A DNA stretch of 64,000 bases from Streptacidiphilus fuscans (GTDB taxonomy: Bacteria > Actinomycetota > Actinomycetes > Streptomycetales > Streptomycetaceae): contig NZ_JADPRT010000009.1 in the NCBI RefSeq assembly GCF_015690355.1, positions 297,890-361,889 of the forward strand, read 5' to 3'. A model generated the notes under the pieces. It saw only the letters and a list, made by a program, of their open reading frames with translations. It searched no databases and was not told where the DNA came from. Numbering within the stretch: the first letter of the stretch is position 1; each line of letters opens with the position of its first letter. Positions 49,294 through 59,673 of this stretch are shown piece by piece. The position numbers and the translations under genes are program-made.

Positions 49294-49352
49294 GCGGTGC
49301 TCGGGCATTCTCGGCTGGCCCGACACGACCTGCTGCGACCTGTGGAGCCGAG

Positions 49353-50066
49353 ATGACCGACCCCGTGGACCCCTTCTTCCCCGCCTCGTCCGCGCCCGAG
49401 CCGGACCCCACCCCGAGCCAGGAGCCGGACCACGAGCCGGCCCCGAACCTGGCCAAGGAGCCCGCGCCCACCGCCGATGCGCCTGCTGCTGCCGCTGCCG
49501 AGCCGGCGTCCGCCGGGTCCGGCTCCGGGTCCGGGTCCGGGGTTCGTCGGCGGATGGGCGGACGCCCGGCCCGCTGGGTGCTGACCGGCGTCGGGATCGT
49601 CGTGCTGGTCGGCGGCACTGCCGCGGTGACGGCGGCGGTAGTCAACCACGGCGATCGTGGCTTCGCAGTGCGGGCCGTCTCAGTCGCCCCGGGCGGGATC
49701 GGGCTCCCCGGCATCCCCGGCGGCCTCCCCGGCAAGGTCGTCCTCGGCGGAGCGGCCGGGGACGCCGGTTCGGAGGCCGTCGTGGTCAAGGGCGGCCAGG
49801 CGGTCGCGGTGCCGGGTGCGGCTCAGGCGGGTGGGGTTCAGGGTCTGGCTCCGGCTCCGCTGCCGTCCCTCCCGGCGGACCAGGCCGCGGACAAGGCCGC
49901 GGCGGCGGTCACCGGCGGCAAGGTCGAGTCCCTGACGTCCGTTCCCGAGCAGGGCGGCGGCAGCGCCTGGCAGGCCGTCGTCCTCGGCCCGGACGGCGTC
50001 AGCCACCTGGTCACCGTCGACGGCACGTCGGGAACCATCACCAGCAACACCACGCTGGGCGGCTGA
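49353..50066 (+). CDS. PepSY-domain membrane protein
   Basis: A 237-residue protein from ATG 49353 with GGAG upstream. Long acidic, Pro/Glu-rich N-terminus (1-50), a Gly/Ser spacer, basic RRRMGGRPAR, one transmembrane helix (about 75-95), then an extracytoplasmic part ending in a PepSY-like domain (about 175-235: AADKAAAAVTGGKVESLTSV followed by HLVTVDGTSGTIT). PepSY domains are thought to inhibit or regulate extracellular proteases or to sense wall state. Divergent from a two-component system, as is frequent for PepSY genes. The gene ends 87 bp before the cydCD gene, convergently. Confidence 0.83.
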   Translation: MTDPVDPFFPASSAPEPDPTPSQEPDHEPAPNLAKEPAPTADAPAAAAAEPASAGSGSGSGSGVRRRMGGRPARWVLTGVGIVVLVGGTAAVTAAVVNHGDRGFAVRAVSVAPGGIGLPGIPGGLPGKVVLGGAAGDAGSEAVVVKGGQAVAVPGAAQAGGVQGLAPAPLPSLPADQAADKAAAAVTGGKVESLTSVPEQGGGSAWQAVVLGPDGVSHLVTVDGTSGTITSNTTLGG

Positions 50067-50153
50067 GTCAGCCGCGACCCGCACGGCGGCGGTCAGCCGG
50101 TTCGCGAGGGCCAGAAGACGAAGAAGTGGGGACGCTGCTGACGTGGTCGCCGC

Positions 50154-53100
50154 TCAGCCAACAGCGACGGGCGCGGCCTCCTGCTCGTGCGCCCACAGCG
50201 CACGCAACGGGCCTTCCACCGCGACCAGTTCGTCCCACGCGCCGCGCTGCACCACACGGCCGTGGTCCAGCACGAGCACCTCGTCGACCGCGGCGAGTCC
50301 GGTCAGCCGGTGGGTGATCAGCAGCGTCGCCCGGCCTTCGGTCGCCGCCAGCAGGTCTGCGGTGAGGGCGTCCGCCGTCGGGAGGTCGAGGTGCTCGGCG
50401 GGCTCGTCGAGGATCAGCACCGGGAAATCCGCCAGCAACGCCCGTGCCAGCGCGAGCCGTTGACGCTGACCGCCGGAGAGGTTCGCGCCGTGCTCGCCGA
50501 CCATGGTGGCAAGGCCGTCCGGCAGCTCGCGGACGAACGCGCCCAGCCGGGCGGCGTCGAGGGCCGCGAAGAGCTCGGCGTCGGAGGCGTCCGGGCGGGC
50601 CAGCCGGAGGTTCTCGCGCAGCGAGCTGTCGAAGACGTGGGCGTCCTGCGCGCAGAGACCGACCGCGCGGCGGACGTCCTCGCCGGTCAGCGCGGTGGCG
50701 TCGGTGCCGCCCAGGGTGACGCTGCCCGACGCCGGGTCCAGGAACCGGAGCAGGACGTTGGCCAGCGTGGTCTTGCCCGAGCCGCTCGGGCCGACGACAG
50801 CGATGCGGCGGCCCGGCGTCAGGTCCAGGTCGACATCGGCCAGCGCGGGGTTGGTCCGCCCCGGCCAGGTCGCGGTCAGGCCGCGGACCCGAAGCGGCAG
50901 CGGGTCGGTGGGCGCGGCGGCCGGGTGTTCCGGCTCGCGGACCGGCTCGGGCGCGTCGAAGAGCTCCGCGAGCCGCGCGGCCGAGCGCGCGCTGCGGTGC
51001 CGGATCTGGGCGGCGGCGGTCAGGCCGGTGACGCCCTCGAACGCCGCCAGCGGCGTGAGCAGCAGCACCGCCAGATAGACGCCGTGGAGCTGCCCCGAGG
51101 CGACGGCCGCGATGCCGACCGCGCCGCAGGCCACGGCGGTCAGGCCGGTCAGCGCGGTGGTCAGGCCGACGCCGAGGCCGAGCCCGGCGGCGGAACGCCG
51201 TTGCAGGCCGGTCAGTTCGGCGTCCGTCGCGCGCAGCGCGGTGAGCCGGGCGGGGAGCGCGCCGCTGACGGTCAGTTCGGCGGCGCCGTCGAGCAGTCCG
51301 ACGACCTCCCCGCTGAGCCGACCACGCGCGGCGGCCTGGGCGCGCTCGGCGCGGAGCGAGAGCAGCAGCGCGAGGCGCGGCACCAGCAGCCCGGCGAGCA
51401 GCAGCCCGAACGCGAGCACCACTCCGGCGAGCGGCAGCAGCCACGCGACCACGCCCACCGTCAGCACACCGGCCAGTGCGGCCACCGCGACCGGGAGGCG
51501 ATAGCGCAGCCAGTGGTCCTGCATCGCGTCGACATCGGCGACCATCCGGGAGAGCAGGTCGCCGCGCCGGAACGTCGCCCCGAGCCCGGCAGGCGCGAGG
51601 CGCTCCAGCCGGGTGTAGACGGTGGTGCGCAGCGCGCCGAGGCTGCGGAACACCGCGTCGTGGCTGACCAGCCGCTCCCCGTAGCGGAGCACCGAGCGCC
51701 CGATGCCGAAGGTGCGGACGGCGGTGACGGCGACCATCAGGTAGAGCACCGGAGGCTGCTGCGAGGCCCGCGAGATCAGCCAACCGGACGTGCCCATCAG
51801 CGCGGTGGCGCAGACCAGCGCGAGCGCGCCGAGCAGGATGGCGAGGCCGAGCTTGGGCTTGGGCCAGTGCGACCAGTTGCCTACGGAGCCGGCGGGGGAG
51901 TCGGGGGAGGCAGCAGCTTCACTGACGGGCTCGGGAGTGGCGGCGGCGGTGCGCGCCTCCGGAACGAGAGGCGTATCGACCGCGTCGACCGCCTCATCCG
52001 GAGCCGCCGACGCCGCACCGAGGTCGACGCGGCGGTCCGCCAGCGCCAGCAGCGCCGGGCGGTGTGCGGTCAGGATGACCGTGCGGCCGACGGCCAGTTC
52101 GCGGATGGCGGCGACGACCGCCGCCTCGTTCTCGTTGTCCAGCCCCGCCGTCGGCTCGTCCAGCAGGACCAGCGGGCGGTCGGCCAGGAAGGCGCGGGCC
52201 AGCGCCAGGCGCTGCCGCTGTCCGGCGGAGAGTCCGCTGCCGTCCTCGCCGAGGACGGTCTGCGTGCCGAGGGGGAGTGCTGTCACGAACTCCCAGGCCT
52301 GCGCGGCGGTCAGCGCCGCGCACAGCTCGGCGTCGCTGGCGTCGGGACGCGCCAACTTCAGGTTGTCGGCGACGGTCCCGGCGAAGAGGTAGGGGTGCTG
52401 CGGGACCCAGGCGATCCGGTCGTGCGCGGGGGCGGTCACCTCGCCCGAGGCGACCGGCACGAAGCCGAGCAGCACGCCCAGCAGCGAGGACTTGCCCGCG
52501 CCCGACGGGCCGGTGACCGCGACGGTCTCCCCCGGCGCGACCCGCAGCGACAGCCCGTCCAACGCCGGGCGCTCCCTGCCTTCGTAGCGGACCGTCAGGT
52601 CGCGCACCTCGACGCCGCCGTCCTCGGACGGGCGGACGGCCGACTGCGACGCGGGCGTCTCCAGCACCTCGAAGATCTGCTCCGCCGCCGCCAGCCCCTC
52701 GACGCTGGCGTGGTAGTGGGTGCCGACCTGGCGAATCGGCAGGTACGCCTCCGGGGCCAGCACCAGCACCACCAGGCCGGTTTCGAGCGGCATGTCGCCG
52801 TTGACCAGCCGCATGCCAATGCTGACGGCGACCAGCGCCACCGACAGCGTGGAGAGCAGCTCCAGCGCGAAGGAGGAGACGAACGCGACCCGCAGCGTCC
52901 GCAGCGTGGCGCGACGGTACTGGTCGGTGATCTTCCTGATCGACTCGGCCTGCGCCTTGGCCCGGCCGAAGACCTTGAGCGTCGGCAGGCCCGCGACCAC
53001 GTCGAGGAAGTGGTGCGAGAGCCGTCCCAGCGTCCGCCACTGACGGTCCATCCGGCTCTGGGTGGCCATCCCGATCAGCACCATGAAGACCGGGATCAGC

Positions 53101-53606
53101 GGCAGCGTCGCGACGATGATCGCGGCGGAGACCCAGTCGGCGAAGACGATCCTGGCCAGCACCGCGACCGGGACCACCACGGCCAGCGCCAACTGCGGGA
53201 CGTAGCGGGCGAAGTAGTCGTCCAGCGCGTCCACGCCGCGGGTGGCCAGGGTGACCAGCTCACCGCTGCGCTGCGGCGTCAGCCGGGACGGTCCCAACGC
53301 CGCGGCCCGCTCCAGCAGTTGCTCGCGCAGCTCGGACTTGACCCGCGCCGAGGCCCGGTGCGCCACCGTCTCCGTCGCCCAGGCGACGACGCCGCGGCCG
53401 AGCGAGACTGCGGCCAGCCCGACCAGCGGACCGGCCAACCGGCCCAGCCCCTGGCCGTGCTGGAAGCAGCCGACGACGATCGCGGCCACCAGCGTCGCCT
53501 GCGCGACCACCAGCCCCGCGCCGACCACGCCCAGCCCGACCGAGGCCAGCAGGAACATCCGGGTGGCACGGGCGTGCCGCAGCAGGCGCGGGTCGACGGG
53601 CTTCAC
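50154..53606 (-). CDS. cydDC: CydD-CydC fusion, thiol ABC exporter for cytochrome bd assembly
   Basis: An 1150-residue protein combining two half transporters. The N-terminal CydD part (1-~550) has six membrane helices and an ATPase with GPSGAGKSSLLG and LSAGQRQRLALARAFL; the C-terminal CydC part (~590-1150) has six more helices and GPSGSGKTTLAN with LSGGQRQRLALARALL. A Pro/Ala/Thr-rich linker joins them at about 545-590. In most bacteria cydD and cydC are separate; actinobacteria often fuse them. The complex exports cysteine and glutathione or other low-molecular thiols and is needed for assembly of cytochrome bd. It is the third gene after cydA and cydB. Confidence 0.95.
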   Translation of the reverse strand: MKPVDPRLLRHARATRMFLLASVGLGVVGAGLVVAQATLVAAIVVGCFQHGQGLGRLAGPLVGLAAVSLGRGVVAWATETVAHRASARVKSELREQLLERAAALGPSRLTPQRSGELVTLATRGVDALDDYFARYVPQLALAVVVPVAVLARIVFADWVSAAIIVATLPLIPVFMVLIGMATQSRMDRQWRTLGRLSHHFLDVVAGLPTLKVFGRAKAQAESIRKITDQYRRATLRTLRVAFVSSFALELLSTLSVALVAVSIGMRLVNGDMPLETGLVVLVLAPEAYLPIRQVGTHYHASVEGLAAAEQIFEVLETPASQSAVRPSEDGGVEVRDLTVRYEGRERPALDGLSLRVAPGETVAVTGPSGAGKSSLLGVLLGFVPVASGEVTAPAHDRIAWVPQHPYLFAGTVADNLKLARPDASDAELCAALTAAQAWEFVTALPLGTQTVLGEDGSGLSAGQRQRLALARAFLADRPLVLLDEPTAGLDNENEAAVVAAIRELAVGRTVILTAHRPALLALADRRVDLGAASAAPDEAVDAVDTPLVPEARTAAATPEPVSEAAASPDSPAGSVGNWSHWPKPKLGLAILLGALALVCATALMGTSGWLISRASQQPPVLYLMVAVTAVRTFGIGRSVLRYGERLVSHDAVFRSLGALRTTVYTRLERLAPAGLGATFRRGDLLSRMVADVDAMQDHWLRYRLPVAVAALAGVLTVGVVAWLLPLAGVVLAFGLLLAGLLVPRLALLLSLRAERAQAAARGRLSGEVVGLLDGAAELTVSGALPARLTALRATDAELTGLQRRSAAGLGLGVGLTTALTGLTAVACGAVGIAAVASGQLHGVYLAVLLLTPLAAFEGVTGLTAAAQIRHRSARSAARLAELFDAPEPVREPEHPAAAPTDPLPLRVRGLTATWPGRTNPALADVDLDLTPGRRIAVVGPSGSGKTTLANVLLRFLDPASGSVTLGGTDATALTGEDVRRAVGLCAQDAHVFDSSLRENLRLARPDASDAELFAALDAARLGAFVRELPDGLATMVGEHGANLSGGQRQRLALARALLADFPVLILDEPAEHLDLPTADALTADLLAATEGRATLLITHRLTGLAAVDEVLVLDHGRVVQRGAWDELVAVEGPLRALWAHEQEAAPVAVG

Positions 53607-53664
53607 GGCGGTACTCCTCGAACTGCTCGTACTGCGGATACTGCGGGTTACGACAGAGCGCGTG

Positions 53665-54660
<996 letters not shown>

Positions 54661-54673
54661 GGTCGAGGTCCCC

Positions 54674-56215
54674 TCAGTACGCGAACGCGAACGGCTTGTC
54701 GGCGTCCTCGGAACCGGCCGGAGGGCCGCCGAGGGTCGGGTCGTGGCGCGGCGGTTCCTCGTCCTGGGGACCGGCCTTGGCGTACTTGACCATGAGCTTG
54801 ACCTCGATCACGGCGAGGATTCCGTAGAGCAGGGTGAAGACGATCAGCGAGGTCCACTGCTCGCCGACGGAGACGCCGGGGGAGACCGCGTCGGCGGTGG
54901 TCATCAGGCCGTAGACCACCCACGGCTGACGGCCCATCTCGGTGAAGATCCAGCCCCATGAGCAGGCGATCAGCGGGAAGAGCATGGTCCAGACGAACCC
55001 GCGCCACATCCACTTGTTGAGGAAGGGCCCGAGCTCCTTGTTCTTCGTCAGCATGAAGAGCGGCACCTCGTCACCGGCCCGCCGGAACTCCGGCGCCAGC
55101 CAGAACCTGCGCCGGGTCAGCCACAGGCCGATGACGGCGATGACGAACGAGGTCATCCCGAAGCCGATCATCCAGCGGAACGCCCAGAAGGTCGTCGGGA
55201 TGTTGGGCTTGTAGTCGGGCGCCTTGTCGCCGTACTTGGCCTTCTCGGCGGCGTTGGTGTTGTTGATGCCGGGCACCGGCGAGGAGAAGTCGCCCTTGGC
55301 CAGGAAGGAGAGCAGGCCGGGGATGGTGATCTCGACGGTGTTGTGGCCCTTGGAGACGTCGCCGTAGGCGAAGACCGAGAAGGGCGCGGGCGCCTCGGTG
55401 TTCCACAGGGCTTCGGCGGCGGCCATCTTCATCGGCTGCTGCTCGAACATGACCTTGCCCAGTGCGTCACCACTGATCGCGGTGCCGAGGCCTGCTATCA
55501 GGCAGACCACCAGACCGAGACGGAGCGAGGTCTTCATCGCCGCGACGTTGACCCGGTCCTGCTCACCGCGCGCCAGCTTGGACGCCTTGCGCAACTGGTA
55601 GGCGGCGATGCCGATCATGAACGCTCCGCCCACCAGGAAGGCCGCGGTCAGCGTGTGGAAGACGACCACCAGCGTGGTGTTCTGGAAGAGCACCTTGGGG
55701 AAGTCGGTCAGTGTGGCGCGCCCGTTGACGACCTTGTAGCCGACCGGGTGCTGCATCCAGGAGTTGGCGGCCAGGATGAAGTACGCGGAGAGGGTGGTGC
55801 CGATGGCGACCATCCAGATCGCCGCCAGGTGCAGCTTCTTGGGGAGCCGGTCCCAGCCGAAGATCCAGAGTCCGATGAAGGTCGACTCGAAGAAGAAGGC
55901 GATCAACGCCTCGAAGGCCAACGGCGCTCCGAAGATGTCGCCGACGAACCGGGAGTAGTTCGACCAGCTCATCCCGAACTGGAACTCCTGGACGATGCCG
56001 GTGACCACGCCCATGGCCATGTTGATCAGGAACAGCTTGCCCCAGAACTTGGTGGCCCTGAAGTACTTCTCACGACCGGTCCGCACCCAGGCGGTCTGCA
56101 GGCCGGCCGTCAGCGCCGACAGAGCGATCGTCAGGGGGACGAACAGGAAGTGGTAGACGGTGGTGATACCGAACTGCCATCGCGCCATCGTCTCGTGCGC
56201 GAGCGCGAGATCCAC
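54674..56215 (-). CDS. cydA: Cytochrome bd oxidase subunit I
   Basis: A 513-residue subunit from GTG 56215, which has GGAGG about 10 nt upstream. It carries the three hemes (b558, b595 and d) and oxidises menaquinol, reducing oxygen to water with high affinity. Recognisable segments are ARWQFGITTVYHFLFVPLTI (heme-ligand His), WSNYSRFVGDIFGAPLAFEA, and the Q-loop after helix 6. Nine helices are visible. As high-affinity oxidase, it serves at low oxygen. Its promoter region has an operator-like palindrome that resembles both Rex and Crp sites. The downstream order is cydA-cydB-cydDC. Confidence 0.97.
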   Translation of the reverse strand: MDLALAHETMARWQFGITTVYHFLFVPLTIALSALTAGLQTAWVRTGREKYFRATKFWGKLFLINMAMGVVTGIVQEFQFGMSWSNYSRFVGDIFGAPLAFEALIAFFFESTFIGLWIFGWDRLPKKLHLAAIWMVAIGTTLSAYFILAANSWMQHPVGYKVVNGRATLTDFPKVLFQNTTLVVVFHTLTAAFLVGGAFMIGIAAYQLRKASKLARGEQDRVNVAAMKTSLRLGLVVCLIAGLGTAISGDALGKVMFEQQPMKMAAAEALWNTEAPAPFSVFAYGDVSKGHNTVEITIPGLLSFLAKGDFSSPVPGINNTNAAEKAKYGDKAPDYKPNIPTTFWAFRWMIGFGMTSFVIAVIGLWLTRRRFWLAPEFRRAGDEVPLFMLTKNKELGPFLNKWMWRGFVWTMLFPLIACSWGWIFTEMGRQPWVVYGLMTTADAVSPGVSVGEQWTSLIVFTLLYGILAVIEVKLMVKYAKAGPQDEEPPRHDPTLGGPPAGSEDADKPFAFAY

Positions 56216-56313
56216 TGCGGTTGCCTCCAGATCGTCCGAGCATCATGTCCATCTATGCACGGTTAATCCGACATAGGTGGGACGTCCCCACTGAACACGG
56301 AATGTTAGTGAGC

Positions 56314-56337
56314 TTGTGAACGTGAACACGATCACAA
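56314..56337. promoter_or_regulatory. Composite Rex/Crp-like operator upstream of cydA
   Basis: A dyad TTGTGA (56314-56319) and TCACAA (56332-56337) is separated by 12 bp. The left half TTGTGAAC matches the half-site of the redox repressor Rex. Inside, GTGA-N6-TCAC (56322-56335) matches a Crp-type site. Rex controls cyd genes in S. coelicolor, so overlapping redox and cAMP control is possible. The site is about 100 bp upstream of the cydA start. Confidence 0.65.
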
Positions 56338-56544
56338 GCTATTATCACCACGGGTTTCCGCAGAGACTGACAGGGGGGTGGGGTGAGTCGTGAGAGCCAC
56401 TACGTACAGGCTGACCTGGGCAGACAAGCCACTTCGGCAGTTGTCGGGGCCTGCCGGATGTGTCGCCGCGCACACTCTCCGTCAGATGTGATGTGCGACT
56501 CAGAGACGCTCAGAAATAGGGGCAGGCGGGGTCAGCGGGGGCAG
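56338..56544. other. Intergenic region upstream of cydA / downstream of kinase gene
   Basis: About 200 bp (366 bp between the two coding regions in total) without a supported gene. A 70-codon plus-strand frame from 56383 has no SD and an amino-acid composition unlike a real protein. The region holds the distal part of the cydA promoter. Confidence 0.45.
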
Positions 56545-56578
56545 GCGGTGGGTTCGACGGACGGGTCGAACCCACCGC
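56545..56578 (-). terminator. Hairpin terminator of the two-component operon
   Basis: A 14-bp stem (GCGGTGGGTTCGAC, 56545-56558, with 56565-56578) lies 4 bp beyond the stop of the minus-strand kinase gene. Confidence 0.85.
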
Positions 56579-56581
56579 GGC

Positions 56582-58105
56582 TCAGGGGTGGCTGACAGGG
56601 GCGGGGGCACCGGGCAGGGAGACCCGGAAGGTGGCGCCCGCGCCAGGGGCGGTCATGAGTTCGACGCGTCCCCCGTGGGCGGTCGTCAGGGCCGAGACGA
56701 TGGCCAGCCCGAGACCCGCTCCCCCGCCGTCACGACGGCTGCGCGAGGCGTCCACCCGGTAGAACCGCTCGAAGACCTTGGCGGCCTGTTCTTCCGTCAG
56801 ACCCGGTCCCTGGTCGCCGACCTCCAGCACGCCCTCGCCGTCGATCGTGCCGACGCCGATCCGCACCGCGGTTCCGGCCGGGGTGTGCTTGACCGCGTTG
56901 CCGACCAGGTTGGTGACCACCTGGCGCAGCCGCGCCTCGTCCCCCAGCACCAGCGCCGCGCCGGGCGTCGGCACACCGGCAGGGCCGGTCAGGCTGACCT
57001 CGCGGGTCGGGTCGAGCGCGGTGGTGTCGTGCAGCGCGTCGATCGCCAGCGTGCGCAGGTCCATCGGCGCGAGCTGCAACGGACGCTGCTCGTCGAGGCG
57101 CGCCAGCATCAGCAGGTCCTCGACCAGTCCGCTCATCCGGACCGCCTCGGACTCGATCCGCTCCATCGTCCGCTTGACGTCGGCGTCGGTGGCCAGCGCG
57201 CCCATCCGGTAGAGCTCGGCGAAGCCGCGGATGCCCGCCAGCGGTGTACGCAGCTCGTGGCTGGCGTCGGCGACGAAGCGGCGCATCCGGTCCTCGGAGC
57301 GGGTCCGCTCCGCGAAGGCGGACTCGATCTGCGCCAGCATCGAGTTGAGCGAGCGGGCCAACCGGCCGACCTCGGTGTGCTGTTCGGCCTCGGAGTCGGG
57401 GACGCGGTGGGAGAGCGGATGCCCGGCGGCGATCGCCTCGGCGGTCTCCTCGATCCGGCGCAGCGGCTTGAGTCCGGTCCGCACCGCGAAGAAACCCGCG
57501 ACCGTCAGCAGCAGCAGGACGGCGGCGCCGACGGCGAGGAAGCCCTCGTTGAGCCGGGTGATCATCGCGTCGGTGTCGTCCAGCGAGGTCGCGACCAGCA
57601 CACCCGAGCCCGGTCGCTTGGCCACCGGCAGGATCAGCACCCGCCACTGGCCACCGCCGTGGTCCGCCCCCACGGTGAACGGCGAGCCCATGGCGGCGGC
57701 CAGCGACGTCGGGTCGAGCGTCGGCAGCACCGGCTTCGGGTCCCCCGCGTCCAACTGCTGGGCCTGGAGCTGCCCGTAGGACCCGTCCGCATCGACCGGG
57801 ACCGTCACGTACTGGCTGGGCAGCCAGGCCCCGCGTCGGATGCCGGGCGTGAGCGGACGCCGGACCGGGTTGAGCGCCACTCGCTCCATCTGCTGCCCGA
57901 ACCGGGCGAGTTGGCTGTCGACGCGCTGCATCTGGTTGTCGCGGACGCTGCCCAGCACGAGCGTGTCGCTGACCGTCAGCCCGAGCGCGACCAGCGCCAC
58001 CAGCAGCGCCAGCAGCCGCAGCCGCAGCGAGATCCGGCCGACCAGATGCTGCCGCGCCCGCCGCCGCAGGGCGAGCCGGCTACGCAGTCGGCCGACGAAG
58101 GACAT
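56582..58105 (-). CDS. Sensor histidine kinase, second OmpR-type system
   Basis: A 507-residue membrane kinase. The ATG at 58105 lies inside the response-regulator gene (26-bp overlap). Helix 1 (about 27-48), extracytoplasmic sensor (~50-185), helix 2 (about 190-212), HAMP (RTGLKPLRRIEETAEAIAAG), HisKA RRFVADASHELRTPLAGIRG with phosphoacceptor His, then HATPase with NLVGNAVKHTPAGT and DGGGAGLGLAIVSA. The ligand is unknown. It resembles the TrcS/TcrS-type kinases of actinobacteria. It lies immediately downstream of the MacAB-like operon, separated by a repeat, and could control it. Confidence 0.93.
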   Translation of the reverse strand: MSFVGRLRSRLALRRRARQHLVGRISLRLRLLALLVALVALGLTVSDTLVLGSVRDNQMQRVDSQLARFGQQMERVALNPVRRPLTPGIRRGAWLPSQYVTVPVDADGSYGQLQAQQLDAGDPKPVLPTLDPTSLAAAMGSPFTVGADHGGGQWRVLILPVAKRPGSGVLVATSLDDTDAMITRLNEGFLAVGAAVLLLLTVAGFFAVRTGLKPLRRIEETAEAIAAGHPLSHRVPDSEAEQHTEVGRLARSLNSMLAQIESAFAERTRSEDRMRRFVADASHELRTPLAGIRGFAELYRMGALATDADVKRTMERIESEAVRMSGLVEDLLMLARLDEQRPLQLAPMDLRTLAIDALHDTTALDPTREVSLTGPAGVPTPGAALVLGDEARLRQVVTNLVGNAVKHTPAGTAVRIGVGTIDGEGVLEVGDQGPGLTEEQAAKVFERFYRVDASRSRRDGGGAGLGLAIVSALTTAHGGRVELMTAPGAGATFRVSLPGAPAPVSHP

Positions 58106-58787
58106 AGCCGATCCCGCGCACCGTGTGGATCAGCTTGGGCGCACCGTCCGCGCCGGAGTCCATCTTGCGGCGCAGGTAGGAGATGTAGGACTCGACGATG
58201 CTGAGGTCGCCGCCGAAGTCGTAGGCCCAGACGTGGTCCAGGATCTGCATCTTGGAGACGACCCGGCCGGTGTTGGTCATCAGGTACTCGAGCAGCTTGA
58301 ACTCGGTCGGGGACAGGGAGACCGGGCGTCCGCCACGGGTCACCTGGTGCCCGATCGGGTCCAGCTCCAGGTCCGCGACCACCAGCCGCCCGTCCTCGGC
58401 GGGCCCACCGGTCCGGCGCAGAATGGCCCGGATCCGGGCGATCAGCTCCTCCAGGCTGAACGGCTTGGTGACGTAGTCGTCGCCACCGGCGGTCAGCCCG
58501 TTGATCTTGTCGTCGACGCCGTCCTTGGCGGTCAGGAAGATCACCGGGATCTTGTCCCGGTCACTGTCGTCCCGCAGCCGCCGCACCAGGGAGAAGCCGT
58601 CCACGTCCGGCAGCATCACGTCGAGCACGACGAGGTCCGGCCGCGACTGCTGCACATGCGCGACCGCCTCCGCGCCGGACGCGGCGGAGGCCACACGGAA
58701 GCCTGCGAACCGCAGCGAGGCAGAGAGCAGCTCGCGGATGTTCGGCTCGTCGTCGACGACGAGCAGGCTTGCTTCGGCGGTGTCCAT
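58080..58787 (-). CDS. OmpR-family response regulator, second system
   Basis: A 235-residue regulator from ATG 58787; the frame is open upstream through a palindromic repeat, which is not coding. Receiver with VVDDEPNI acidic pair, Asp in VLDVMLPDVDGF, FLTAKDG and KPFSLEEL. Winged helix with LSPTEFKLLEYLMTNTGRVV and YLRRKMDSGADGAPKLIHTV. The TrcR-like layout suggests a housekeeping regulator. It is the first gene of the pair. The upstream MacAB-like operon, 250 bp away, is a plausible target, but this is inference from position. Confidence 0.94.
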   Translation of the reverse strand: MDTAEASLLVVDDEPNIRELLSASLRFAGFRVASAASGAEAVAHVQQSRPDLVVLDVMLPDVDGFSLVRRLRDDSDRDKIPVIFLTAKDGVDDKINGLTAGGDDYVTKPFSLEELIARIRAILRRTGGPAEDGRLVVADLELDPIGHQVTRGGRPVSLSPTEFKLLEYLMTNTGRVVSKMQILDHVWAYDFGGDLSIVESYISYLRRKMDSGADGAPKLIHTVRGIGYVLRRPTA

Positions 58788-58888
58788 GGGCGCCCCCGGT
58801 GAGTTCAGGTCTGGCTGCGGCAGAGTAACGGGACTAGATGAGGACTTCATGAGTGAACGCTGTGAGAGTTTTCTTTCCGAAGGGGGAT

Positions 58889-59017
58889 GTTGCACTACCT
58901 CAGGGGCGCGAGGAACTGCGCGACAAGCCACTCACGCAGGTGGCAGACCGAACGCGCAGGGCCATCCGCACGCCGGTGGTGTCTCGCGCAGTTCCCCGCG
59001 CCCCTGGAATGTGCAAC
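58889..59017. repeat. Palindromic intergenic repeat, copy 4
   Basis: About 129 bp from GTTGCACTACCTCAGGGGCG to GCCCCTGGAATGTGCAAC. Arms and centre match copy 1 (7564) in the same orientation, with AGGGCCATCCGCAC in the middle and a few substitutions (GCGCGAGG for GCGCGGGG). It separates the response-regulator gene from the Gly-rich protein gene. Confidence 0.85.
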
Positions 59018-59040
59018 TTCCCCTCGTCTGAGAGTGCGGG

Positions 59041-59673
59041 TCAGCCGCCGACCTGGGTGACCGTGGAGGCGGAGACGTCGCCGGAGGAGTCGGTCGTGCC
59101 GCGGACGGTGACCGTCGAGCCCGGCTTCAGGTCAGTGACGGTGCCCGTCGCGGAGAGGCTGACCTTGGTGCTGCCGCTGGTCGTGACCTTGACGATGTTG
59201 CCCGACGTGTCGGAGACGTAGATCGTGCTGCCGTCGACGAGCTTGACCGTACCGACGGTCGCTCCGCCGCCCGCACCACCACCGCCGAAGCCGCCACCGC
59301 CACCGAATCCGCCGCCGCCGAAGCCACTGCCGCCCGCACCGGTCCGGCCGGAACCCGTCGCGCCGGAGCCGGACGCCCCCGCCGCAGCGAAGTTGCGACC
59401 GCCGAAGCCGCCACCGCCCCCGCCCGTGGGGGCCTGGCCCTTCTCGACCTGGACGCCGCCGATGAAGCCGAGCCCGGCGATCACCGCGGCGCCGAGCACC
59501 AGCGTCAGCCACGGCAGCTTCCGCCGTGGCGGGGCCGCCAGCTCCGCGCTGATGTCCAGCGCGTCCGGCGGCTCGGCCAGGATGTCCTCGGGGGACAGCT
59601 GCTCGGTCGGCTCGCCGTCCATGTTCACGTCCACGAGTTCCACGCGCACGTCCTCCTTCTGCAGATCACTCAT
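59041..59673 (-). CDS. Gly-rich membrane protein coupled to MacAB-like exporter
   Basis: A 210-residue protein whose start overlaps the end of the permease gene by 8 bp. Acidic cytoplasmic N-terminus (1-48), PPRRK, one transmembrane helix (about 54-75), then a Gly/Phe-rich stretch (about 82-137) of GGGGFGGGG-type repeats, and a ~70-residue beta-rich C-terminal domain (GTVKLVDGSTIYVSDTSGN onward) that resembles OB-fold DUF5666-type domains. No known exporter component has this layout. The coupling implies stoichiometric production with the permease, so it is probably a structural or accessory part of the efflux complex. Confidence 0.78.
   Translation of the reverse strand: MSDLQKEDVRVELVDVNMDGEPTEQLSPEDILAEPPDALDISAELAAPPRRKLPWLTLVLGAAVIAGLGFIGGVQVEKGQAPTGGGGGGFGGRNFAAAGASGSGATGSGRTGAGGSGFGGGGFGGGGGFGGGGAGGGATVGTVKLVDGSTIYVSDTSGNIVKVTTSGSTKVSLSATGTVTDLKPGSTVTVRGTTDSSGDVSASTVTQVGG

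Noticed and set aside
56383..56595. Plus-strand 70-codon frame between cydA and the kinase gene
   Set aside because: No SD, runs into the terminator hairpin, composition not protein-like.
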